Assembly (NCBI GenBank): GCA_024235855.1
Contig: JACKLN010000008.1
Location: forward strand, 124,001 to 188,000
Origin: Burkholderiaceae bacterium
GTDB taxonomy: Bacteria; Pseudomonadota; Gammaproteobacteria; Burkholderiales; Burkholderiaceae_C
Direction: 5' to 3'
DNA: 64,000 bases
Below are positions 54,900 through 62,781 of the stretch, piece after piece; within the stretch, counting starts at the first letter, position 1, and each line of letters opens with the position of its first letter. The position numbers and the translations under genes were made by a program. The notes under the pieces are model-generated. The model did not search any database. It was not told the origin of the DNA and was given only the letters and a program-made list of their open reading frames with translations.

Positions 54900-56138
54900 T
54901 CAGCGTCCAAGCAACCCGGCGTCTGCGCGGTACACGCCTTCGGAGCAGTCCGCGCACAGGGGGTGGTCGGGATCGATGCTGGGATCGTAGCGGTTGTAGT
55001 AGATGTACGGACCGCCGTTGCGGGTGATGAACACCTCGGGGTCGTTGCGCACCCGGTACGGCTCGTCGACGGTGATCTTGCGCAGCAGCGGGTTGGCCGC
55101 ATCGATGCTCGACAGCCAGATCTCGGTGGGGTACTCGAGACCGTCGACGTAGGCCACCATGAACACGTAGGACTTGCCGTTGTAGGTGAACCACTCCGGC
55201 GAGCCGGCCAGGCGGCCGCCCGGCAGCGTGGCGCTGTACACGGGCGTCCAGTGCATGAGCCCGTCGTCGCCCAACATGCGGCGGTAGATGCGCAACTCAG
55301 AGCCATCGACCACGGTGGACAGCACGAGATCGTTGCCGAACTCTGGCGCCGGCCACACCCAGGGCACGGTTCGGTTGAGGTCCTTGGCACCGGCGTCGGT
55401 GGTGAGTTGCACGCGCACCTTGTCGTCGAGCATGTAGGCGAAGACCTGCGGCACGCCGCCCACCTCTTCCGTGTACAGGAAGGCGCGTACGCCGGTCGCG
55501 AAGCGCCACGCCTTGTTCGACGGCGGCACCATGTCCAGCAACTCTTCCGACGCCGGGTTCTTCAGGTTGCGCCAGTACTGGTTCAGGTCCGGATCCAGGT
55601 AGCGGATCATCGGGTTGGTGTCGCCCGGGTTCTTGCTCGCCACGTGCGCCATGCGCGGCACGTCCGGCGTCAGCGCCTGCGTCACCCACTGGCCGGTGGC
55701 GTCCGTGGCCGCGATGGCCATGCGGGTGTTGCGCGCGGTGCGTGGCTTGTTGGGCAGGTAGAAGCTGTAGTAGATCTGGTCGCCGCTGGCGGTGGAGATC
55801 CACTCCGGACCGTTCCACATGAACATGTTCCAGTTGGCCACCGTGTTCGTCGCCAGCAGCTGTCCCCGGCCGCTGGCCGGCTCGAAAGCACCGGTGTCAC
55901 GGTTGATGCCGGCCAGCCACATGTTGCCCTTGGGGTCGGTCCAGGCAATCTTGGCGCGCTGCTGGCTGATCTCGTAGTCCACCAGCCCACGGTGCGGCGA
56001 CACGCGCACTTCCGTCGGCGTGAACTGCGCCAGGGCCGGTGTGGCCATGGCCAGGCCAAGCACGGCCAGTGTGACCGCATGCGCCCAGCGCCGAGCCATG
56101 GGGACTGGGCGGTGAATGGGCGATGTGCGCGTGGTCAT
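54900..56138 (-). CDS. Secreted protein of unknown function, possible propeller
   Basis: This 412-residue protein begins with a signal peptide (WAHAVTLAVLGLAMATPALAQ, cleavage after ALA). I do not recognise the family. Repeats such as KIAWTDPKGNMWLAGINRDT, NMFMWNGPEWISTASGDQIYY and GSPEWFTYNGKSYVFMVAYV have a Trp/Tyr-rich blade look and suggest a beta-propeller. The C-terminus has a lone CADC pair. It would be periplasmic or secreted. The gene lies 47 bases upstream of the LpqC-like gene. A role in binding or moving the product outside the cell is conjecture. Confidence 0.7.
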   Translation of the reverse strand: MTTRTSPIHRPVPMARRWAHAVTLAVLGLAMATPALAQFTPTEVRVSPHRGLVDYEISQQRAKIAWTDPKGNMWLAGINRDTGAFEPASGRGQLLATNTVANWNMFMWNGPEWISTASGDQIYYSFYLPNKPRTARNTRMAIAATDATGQWVTQALTPDVPRMAHVASKNPGDTNPMIRYLDPDLNQYWRNLKNPASEELLDMVPPSNKAWRFATGVRAFLYTEEVGGVPQVFAYMLDDKVRVQLTTDAGAKDLNRTVPWVWPAPEFGNDLVLSTVVDGSELRIYRRMLGDDGLMHWTPVYSATLPGGRLAGSPEWFTYNGKSYVFMVAYVDGLEYPTEIWLSSIDAANPLLRKITVDEPYRVRNDPEVFITRNGGPYIYYNRYDPSIDPDHPLCADCSEGVYRADAGLLGR

Positions 56139-56273
56139 GATCGTCTTCCCTGCATTGTCTGTACTGCCCGCCACTCTAGACGCTCCGCGCGGTCTGCACA
56201 CCCCCAGCACCGATGAACGCGCATGGAACGGTCGGATTTCCATCCCCCAGATGCATGGGTGGCGTCACGATCC

Positions 56274-57284
56274 TCACGGTGTCGGCGTCGTGGCCGTCAC
56301 CACCCGCCCGGTCAGCCACGCCTGGCGTACCAGGCGCCCGCACTCGGCGGAGTGGTAGCCGGCGGCCGCCTCGGTCGAGGTTTCGCGGGCCAGGATGCCG
56401 TAGAAGGTGCGGCCGGCATCGATCCACGGGTAGAAGCCACCACCGCCCGCGCTGCTGAAGGCATGGTCGCCGATGGCCGGGTCATCCTCGACCCAGTGCC
56501 CTAGGGCGTAGTTCCAGCGCTCGGTGCCGATGCTGTCAGGGGTGTAGGCGGCGTTGCAGCCCGACGCGGTGGACTGGGCGCACACCTTGTGCGCGCCGAG
56601 TTGTCCCCCCAGGCGCAGGGTGCCGTCGAGCAGCCGGCGCAGGAAGGCGCCGTAGGCCGATGGCGTGGCCAGCACGCCGGCCGCCGGCTGCTGCACCCAG
56701 TACGAGAACCCCAGGTTGCCCAGCGTGGTGTTCAACTCGGCGGCCAGGTTGCCGTTGTCGTAGCCGCCGAAGCCCATGACCTCGGCGGCGTGGACCTGCA
56801 TGTGGCCGCTGTCGTAGGCGAAGCGCCCGTCGGCGGCGGCGTCGAAGCCGTCGCGGCCGATCAGGCATTCGTCGACCGTGTCACCGACACACACCGGCGC
56901 ATTGCCGAATTGGGTGTAGCCGCTGGTGAAGTTCAGGTACTTCACATCGTCGGTGAAGTCGGCATGGCGCTGCAGCACGCTGGCCGCATACAGCCACTTC
57001 GACGCCGAGTACACCCGCATCGCCGTGCCTGCGCCCGGCGGGCTGAGCCCGACCCGGCCGGACGCCAGGGCACCGCTGGCGTCGCCGATCTCCCAGTAGT
57101 AGGCGCCCAGCGTGGACACACTGCAGCGGGGGTTCGTTCCGACCGTCGCCGTCGCGGCGCTGACCCGATCAGCCAGCGTGATGCCGTCGTCCGGGACCGA
57201 AGCGGTGCTGCCTCCCCCGCCACAGGCACCAAGCGCGAGGGTGGCGGCCAGCAAGGTCAGAAGCTTGGAGCCGTTGGGCGTCAT
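56274..57284 (-). CDS. Serine hydrolase-like lipoprotein (beta-lactamase fold?)
   Basis: A 336-residue protein with a lipoprotein signal (LLTLLAATLALGACGGGG, lipobox LGAC). After a low-complexity stretch comes TAMRVYSASKWLYAASVLQR, whose S-A-S-K fits the SxxK active site of class C beta-lactamase/DD-peptidase-like enzymes, and a distal LGHWVEDDPAIGDHAFSSAGGGGFYPWID with a GGGG-type end strand typical of that fold. Several Cys pairs are present. It would be membrane-anchored outside the cytoplasm. Esterase or acyltransferase activity towards a lipid is as likely as a cell-wall role. The next gene upstream is the double SDR, 144 bases away. Confidence 0.7.
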   Translation of the reverse strand: MTPNGSKLLTLLAATLALGACGGGGSTASVPDDGITLADRVSAATATVGTNPRCSVSTLGAYYWEIGDASGALASGRVGLSPPGAGTAMRVYSASKWLYAASVLQRHADFTDDVKYLNFTSGYTQFGNAPVCVGDTVDECLIGRDGFDAAADGRFAYDSGHMQVHAAEVMGFGGYDNGNLAAELNTTLGNLGFSYWVQQPAAGVLATPSAYGAFLRRLLDGTLRLGGQLGAHKVCAQSTASGCNAAYTPDSIGTERWNYALGHWVEDDPAIGDHAFSSAGGGGFYPWIDAGRTFYGILARETSTEAAAGYHSAECGRLVRQAWLTGRVVTATTPTP

Positions 57285-57428
57285 GGTTCCATTCTCCACG
57301 GCAAGTGCGAGGTCGTGGTCCTCATCACCCTTCAACGGATGAATCCCCTGCCCGGACGACCGCCAGCGACAACAAGGCGAAACAAGCTGTCTCGGGAACC
57401 GCTCACCCAGCCCGCCCTGCCATGGCGC

Positions 57429-59033
57429 TCAGCCGGCTTCCGCGGCAGGTTTGCCGCCGCGCCGCCGCCGCGCCCCCACCGGCGCGATCACCGGGCCCAC
57501 GATCATCGTGTCCTCGGGCTGAAGCAGCATGAAGACGATCAGATCGGCCACGCGCTCGGGCGGGATGGCGTCGCCGGGCATCGGTGCCGGCTTGTTCTGC
57601 TCCCACATCGGGGTCGCGATCGCCGCCGGCATCAGCGCCTGCACCTTGACGCCGTAGCTCTTGACCTCGTCGGCCACCGCCTGCGAAAAGCCGATGACGC
57701 CGAACTTGGACGCACAGTAGACGCTGTCGTACGCGCGGCCCTGCAGGCCCTGCACCGAGGAGATGTTGACGATCAGCCCACCACGCTGCGCCACCATCGT
57801 CGGCAGCACGGCGCGGTTGGCCAGGAAGGTGCCCTTGAGGTTGATGCCCACCACGTCGTCGAACTCCTCCGTGGTGGTGTCGACGAGCAGCTTGGGCGGC
57901 GTGCCGCGCAGTCGCAGGATGCCGGCGCAGCAGATCAGCGCGTCGATGCGGCCGAAGCGCTCCAGCGTGGCCTGCACCATGCGGGCGTGGTCCGCTTCCT
58001 GGCGCACGTCGATCGCCACGCCCAGCGCACCAGGGCAGCCGGCCTCGGCCCCGTGCCTGGCCACCTCGTCGGCCACCTCGGCGACACGGCCGGCATCGAG
58101 ATCGGCGACCACGACGGCTGCGCCGAGCGCCGCGACCGCCTGCGCGGTGGCCAGGCCGATGCCGCCGGTGCCGCCGGTGATGAGCACGACCTTGCCACGC
58201 AGGTCTTCGGCGGCGCTGGTGAACGGGGAAGGCATGGTGGACTCCTTGCGGTGACGGTGGACAGGGGTGGCGTTCCAGCCGGCGCCGCCGGCGGTCTGCA
58301 GGGGTTCGATCAGGGGCGACAGCAGCCGGCAATCGTCGGGCAGGCGCAGCATCCAGCGGATGGCATCGGCCACGCGTTCGCCCGGCGGGATGTCGCCCGG
58401 CTGCGGCAGGCCAATCTGCGACAGCACCTCGGTGGCGAACTTGCCGGGCAGCAGCGCCTGCACACGCACGCCGCGATGCCGCGCCTCGTCGGCCAGCGCC
58501 TCGGTGAAGCCGACGACACCGAACTTGCTGGCGCAATACGGCGCGTCGTAGGCCAGCCCGATGCGGCTGGACCGCGAGCCCAGGTTCAGGATGTCGCCGC
58601 GGCCAGCGGCCAGCATCGCCGGCAGCACGGCACGGTTGGCCAGGAAGGTGCCGCGCAGGTTGATGTCCAGCACCTCGTCCCACTCGGGCAGCGACATGGC
58701 GGCCACGGTGTTCATGCCGGCGCCGGCGGCGCGCAACACCCCGGCCGAGTGGACCAGGGCGTCGATGCGGCCATGGCGGGCCAGCGTGGCCGCGGCCATC
58801 TGCTGCATCTGGGCCTCGTCACGCACGTCGAGCGCCAGCACCAGAGGTTCGGCGGCCCCCGGCGGCGCCACCGCGGCGGTCTGCGCCACGGTGTCGTTCA
58901 GCCGCGCCGCATCACGACCGACGAGCACCAGCGACGCGCCGTCGCGCGCCAACGCCACCGCCGTGGCCCGACCCAGCCCGCTGCTGGCGCCGGTGACGAT
59001 GGTGACGAGGTCGCGCAGGCTCCTCAGCGCCAT
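57429..59033 (-). CDS. Double SDR: two short-chain dehydrogenases in one frame
   Basis: A single 534-residue frame holds two full SDR domains. The first has VTIVTGASSGLGRATAVAL and the active site PYCASKFGVVGF (Tyr, Lys); the second has VVLITGGTGGIGLATAQAV and VYCASKFGVIGF. There is no stop between them. The joint contains an AAGGAG site and an ATG at 58,235, so the second domain (268 aa) may also be made alone. The domains are alike (NRAVLP, ASKFGV), suggesting duplication. They would reduce or oxidise a keto or hydroxy group of the lipid with NAD(P). ATG 59,033 is 34 bases after the ACP stop. Confidence 0.88.
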   Translation of the reverse strand: MALRSLRDLVTIVTGASSGLGRATAVALARDGASLVLVGRDAARLNDTVAQTAAVAPPGAAEPLVLALDVRDEAQMQQMAAATLARHGRIDALVHSAGVLRAAGAGMNTVAAMSLPEWDEVLDINLRGTFLANRAVLPAMLAAGRGDILNLGSRSSRIGLAYDAPYCASKFGVVGFTEALADEARHRGVRVQALLPGKFATEVLSQIGLPQPGDIPPGERVADAIRWMLRLPDDCRLLSPLIEPLQTAGGAGWNATPVHRHRKESTMPSPFTSAAEDLRGKVVLITGGTGGIGLATAQAVAALGAAVVVADLDAGRVAEVADEVARHGAEAGCPGALGVAIDVRQEADHARMVQATLERFGRIDALICCAGILRLRGTPPKLLVDTTTEEFDDVVGINLKGTFLANRAVLPTMVAQRGGLIVNISSVQGLQGRAYDSVYCASKFGVIGFSQAVADEVKSYGVKVQALMPAAIATPMWEQNKPAPMPGDAIPPERVADLIVFMLLQPEDTMIVGPVIAPVGARRRRGGKPAAEAG

Positions 59034-59067
59034 CGCGGTCGCGGCGTTGCGGTCCTGGGGGCCTGGT

Positions 59068-59373
59068 TCAGGCGGCGAGCGCCTTCTCGAGGAACTCGGA
59101 GATCTGCTTGACCTGCAGTTCCTGCACGTAGCGGCCATCGACCATCAGCAGGTGCTCGAAATGCATCTGGCGCTTCTTGAAGTGGCCTTCGATGGCCACC
59201 ACCAGCTGCACGACGTCGATCGACTCGAACGCCAGGTCGGCCATCAGCCGGGTCTCGCCGTTGATCGGCTCGTCGTACTCCAGGTCCCAGTCCGTGGTCA
59301 TGTCGGTCAGGATGGTGCACAGGTCGGCCTCGATCTGGTCGCGGCTCAATGGGGTGGCGGGGTTGTCTGACAT
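59068..59373 (-). CDS. Free-standing acyl carrier protein
   Basis: A 101-residue ACP with the attachment site LAFESIDVVQLVVAIEGHF (Ser51). The residues around it depart from the usual DSLD, with FESID, so it is a divergent ACP. Acidic N-terminal helix DQIEADLCTILTDM. It lies between the methyltransferase and the double SDR genes on the same strand. It is the second ACP of the locus, besides the one inside the 2,743-residue synthase. The fused Sfp-type PPTase could activate both. Confidence 0.85.
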   Translation of the reverse strand: MSDNPATPLSRDQIEADLCTILTDMTTDWDLEYDEPINGETRLMADLAFESIDVVQLVVAIEGHFKKRQMHFEHLLMVDGRYVQELQVKQISEFLEKALAA

Positions 59374-59408
59374 GGGGAACTCCAGGCAATCAAAGACGGT
59401 GGTGAGGC

Positions 59409-60311
59409 TCAGCGCTTGACGGCGACGACTTCGATCCAGTTGTGCTGCACGGCGTCGACACCCGCGGTGTCGAGTGCGGCGCGGGCAGTGACCTCCAGCG
59501 CCTGTGCCGCGATCTCGGTCGGGTAGCCGCTGAGCTGGGCTTCGGCCAGGCCGGAATACGAGCCAACCTTGGCCAGCGAATCGTGGTCGAACATCACCGG
59601 GCGTTCGGCCAGGTCGCGCACCTCGAAGCCGTGGCTGTCGAGCGTGGCGCGCCACTCATCGGGCGTCAGCCAGCGGTTGCCGTAGGCCACCGCCGACAGC
59701 TGCGACTTGCCGCGCTGGCGCTTGATCGGCGGTTCGCCGCGGGCGACGCGTTCGGCACTTTGTTCGGCGATCCAGGCGGTGGCCGCCTTCAGCCACTCGT
59801 AGTAGACCTGCTGGGTCACGGGCGGCCAGCATCCGGCGTAGAAACCGGAACTGAAGCTGTAGACGCCGCCGGGCTGCAACACGCGCGAGATGGACGCGAG
59901 CAGCCCGTCCTTGTCGCCGATCAGGTGGATGGCGTTGGAGATGTTGACCGCGTCGAACGTGGCGTCGGGGAACCCGAGTTCGGTGGCCGAGCCGACGATC
60001 AGGCCGACCGTGCGCCCGTCCGGAAACGGCAGCGCCGAGGCGGGGTCCGCAATGCGGCGCACGGTGTAGCCCAGGCCGCGGTAGTTGGCTTCGGCCAGCC
60101 CGATCTGCACCGGGTCGAGGTCGATGCCGACGTAGCTCGCGCCGGTGGCGCTGGCCAGCATGATCTGCCCGACGGCGCCAGTCCCGCAGCACAGGTCGAG
60201 GATGCGCATGCAGCCCTGGATCGGCAACCGCGCCACGAAGGCATTGTTGGCCTGCACGTAGGCCTGGTCGGCCGCGAAGCGCGTGTAGGTGGTGTCGACG
60301 GTCTCGGACAT
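59409..60311 (-). CDS. SAM-dependent methyltransferase (class I)
   Basis: A 300-residue methyltransferase. Motif I is MRILDLCCGTGAVGQIML (LDLCCGTG), motif post I is YVGIDLDPVQIGLAEAN, motif II FDAVNISNAIHLIGD and motif III LQPGGVYSFSSGFY. ATG 60,311 is used; upstream the frame is noise. It lies 22 bases after the HlyD-like gene and 35 before the ACP gene. It could methylate the ACP-bound or free product (O- or C-methylation); sequence does not tell. Its C-terminal part (AQALEVTARAALDTAG) is variable. Confidence 0.85.
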   Translation of the reverse strand: MSETVDTTYTRFAADQAYVQANNAFVARLPIQGCMRILDLCCGTGAVGQIMLASATGASYVGIDLDPVQIGLAEANYRGLGYTVRRIADPASALPFPDGRTVGLIVGSATELGFPDATFDAVNISNAIHLIGDKDGLLASISRVLQPGGVYSFSSGFYAGCWPPVTQQVYYEWLKAATAWIAEQSAERVARGEPPIKRQRGKSQLSAVAYGNRWLTPDEWRATLDSHGFEVRDLAERPVMFDHDSLAKVGSYSGLAEAQLSGYPTEIAAQALEVTARAALDTAGVDAVQHNWIEVVAVKR

Positions 60312-60333
60312 GGTCAGCTCCAATGCGGCACGT

Positions 60334-62781
60334 TCAGGGGATCCACGACCAGACCTGGACCTGGAAGAAGCGGGTGAGCGCCAGCGTGAACGCCCGCCAC
60401 ACGGGCATCGACGCACCCAGCACCTTGGCGCGGCCGGCCATGCCGGTGCGCAGCAGGCCGTCGTGGTTCTCGATGGTGGCCTGCACCTTGATCACGTTGC
60501 CGGTGGGCTTGGGCGTCACGTTGCGGTCGATCAGCGCCACCTTGCCGTGGAACTCGCGGTCGACGGCAAAAGACACCGCGCGGATGCGCACCTCGTCGCC
60601 CACGGCGACGTAGCCGATGTCGCCTTCCTGGATCTCGATTTCGGCCGTCACGGTGCTGCTGTTCTCCACCGTGGCGAAGGTCTCGCCCTTTTGCAGGAAG
60701 GTGCCGGTCTTGTTTTTCAGGTTCAACGTCAGCACGTTGCCATCGAAGGGCATGCGCAGGTCGGAACGCTGGACCCGGGCTTCGTAGGTGGCGCGCTCCT
60801 CGACCAGGCTGGACAGCCGCGCCTCGGCGGCAGCGATCTGCGATGGCGTGACCGGCACCTTCACCAGTGCCAACTCGGCCTCGCGCTGAAGGATCTGCTG
60901 GCGGTCGGCCATCGCTTCGCGCAGGGCCGCCTCGTACTCCTCGCGCGAGACGGCCTCGATAGCGACCAGGGGCTTGAGCCGCTGCTCGCGCTCGGCGCTG
61001 AAGCGGGCCTGCACCTGGGCCAGCGCCAGGCGCTCCTCGGCCAGCCGCACCTCTTCCTTCTTCGGCAGCGAGCGCAGGTTCTGCACCACGGCCGCCTGCT
61101 CGGCGATGCGTGCGGTCAGCACGTTGATCTGCGCCGCGTAGTCGGCGTTGACGACACGCGCGATCAGCGTGCCGGACTTCAGCGTCTCGCCACCGGCATA
61201 GAAGACCTCCGACACCAGGCCGCCCTCGTCGACGGTGACGATCTGCTTGCGGGCCGGGTAGATCAGCACGTTGCCGCCCGGCTCGTACGGGTAGGGCAGG
61301 AACAGCGCGACCACGAGCGCCACGATCACCGCGGTGGGCCAGTAGCGGGTCTTCGTGCGCTCGACCTCGCCGGCCTCGTCCTTCAACGGCACGGTGCGGC
61401 TGCGCCAGCGGTCGAACTGCAGCTGGCGCTCGTAGGTCTCGCCGAACTTCTTCAGCGACACATAGTTGCGGTAGAGCGCCCAGAGCACGAAGCCTGTGAC
61501 GATCAGCACCGCCGAGCCGCCGATCTCGACCTCGCCGAAGACGAAGCGACCCAGCATGCGCGCCAGCAGCAGGATGACCAGCACCACGTAGGTGGAGGTC
61601 AGCAGCGCGTAGATGGCCAGCAGCGTGCTGTCGGATGCGCGGTAGACGCCGCCCTTCCACTTGTTGAGCAGCGCGGCATACGCCTTGCCCCGCAGGTGCG
61701 GCTCGTTCAGGAAGGCCGACAGCAGGTAGTAGCCGTGCGACTTGACCAGTGGGTTGCCGGACTCCAGCACCAGACCGGCAAAGCTGCCGAGTGCCAGCAG
61801 CAGCCCGAACTGCGACATCATGAAGTTGTTGTCGCGGGCGTTGAACCAAGTCAGCACACCGACGGAGAACAGCGCCAAACGCACGAGCAGGTTGCCGCCG
61901 TGCAGCCACATCGTCTGGTTGCGCGTCAACCGCTCGGCGCCGACCATCTTGAGCGTCCAGCGCGGGATGAAGCCGAAGGCCAGCGTCAGCCCGACCTTCT
62001 CCGGCGCCAGATGGTAGTGCTGCCCGATGAGCCCGGAGGTCATCGTCGTGAAGAAGCGCACCGTCAGGAACACGAAGACCAGGTACTGGAAGAGCGTGAA
62101 GTCCAGGTGCAGGCGCTGCAGGTCCTCGGTCAGCAGATGCCAGTAACTCGACAGCAGCATGATCGCGGCCAGCACCAGCAGCGGCACCACGTACACGGCG
62201 TGGCGCAGCGGCCGCAGCAGGGGCAGCAGCAGACGGAACAGCGGGCGAGGATCGAACAGGCCGAGCATGCCCTCGGTGCTGCGGAAGTCCAGGCCCAGGG
62301 CGTCCTGCACGCCGGCGGGCAGTTCGGCGTCGGCCGCAGGCGCAGCGGCGGCCGCCGCCGCTGGGGCCACTGGTGCCGCAGTGGGCGCCGCCGGCGCCGC
62401 GCTCTCGATCGCCGGGCGAGGCACAGCCTTGCCGTCCTGCACCTCGAAGGTCTTGCGCATGAAGCGCTTGATCAGGGCGTGGTCGCCCGCCTCCTCGACG
62501 AACAGCTTCTGGTCCACCACGGAAGCGATGAACTCGTCGAACTGCGCACGCGTCAGCTCCCGGTCGAAGCGGTCGACGAAGGCCGCCTGGATCTTGTCGA
62601 ACTGCTCCAGGCCCGGCAGGATCTCCAGCAGGTAGAACTGCCACGCGTCGAAGTCGTAGGTGCGGCCCTTGACCTTGTCGCGCAGCAGGTAACTGGTGCT
62701 GTCGCCCTTGACGACGCGGAACGCCTCCAGCCGGCGGACCAGGTAGCCCGGCAGGACGATCTTCTTGGTGTTTTCGCTCAT
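60334..62781 (-). CDS. PqqD - M50-like (inactive) - HlyD export fusion
   Basis: An 815-residue inner-membrane protein. Residues 1-100 are PqqD-like (YLLRDKVKGRTYDFDAWQFY), followed by an Ala linker. Residues of about 180-470 hold several hydrophobic segments and resemble the membrane part of M50 peptidases, but where HExxH is expected there is TTMTS (245-249), and the later NPLxxxDGYY motif reads GNPLVKSHGYY, so the zinc ligands are gone. Residues of about 490-815 are a HlyD-type adaptor with a coiled coil and an LRMPFDGNVLTLNLKNKTG hairpin. It overlaps the outer-membrane factor gene by four bases. It probably exports the locus product with that partner; no ABC ATPase was seen. Confidence 0.85.
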   Translation of the reverse strand: MSENTKKIVLPGYLVRRLEAFRVVKGDSTSYLLRDKVKGRTYDFDAWQFYLLEILPGLEQFDKIQAAFVDRFDRELTRAQFDEFIASVVDQKLFVEEAGDHALIKRFMRKTFEVQDGKAVPRPAIESAAPAAPTAAPVAPAAAAAAAPAADAELPAGVQDALGLDFRSTEGMLGLFDPRPLFRLLLPLLRPLRHAVYVVPLLVLAAIMLLSSYWHLLTEDLQRLHLDFTLFQYLVFVFLTVRFFTTMTSGLIGQHYHLAPEKVGLTLAFGFIPRWTLKMVGAERLTRNQTMWLHGGNLLVRLALFSVGVLTWFNARDNNFMMSQFGLLLALGSFAGLVLESGNPLVKSHGYYLLSAFLNEPHLRGKAYAALLNKWKGGVYRASDSTLLAIYALLTSTYVVLVILLLARMLGRFVFGEVEIGGSAVLIVTGFVLWALYRNYVSLKKFGETYERQLQFDRWRSRTVPLKDEAGEVERTKTRYWPTAVIVALVVALFLPYPYEPGGNVLIYPARKQIVTVDEGGLVSEVFYAGGETLKSGTLIARVVNADYAAQINVLTARIAEQAAVVQNLRSLPKKEEVRLAEERLALAQVQARFSAEREQRLKPLVAIEAVSREEYEAALREAMADRQQILQREAELALVKVPVTPSQIAAAEARLSSLVEERATYEARVQRSDLRMPFDGNVLTLNLKNKTGTFLQKGETFATVENSSTVTAEIEIQEGDIGYVAVGDEVRIRAVSFAVDREFHGKVALIDRNVTPKPTGNVIKVQATIENHDGLLRTGMAGRAKVLGASMPVWRAFTLALTRFFQVQVWSWIP

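Noticed and set aside
56589..59111. Plus-strand open frame of 840 codons
   Set aside because: Antisense to the SDR and lipoprotein genes and without domain signals.
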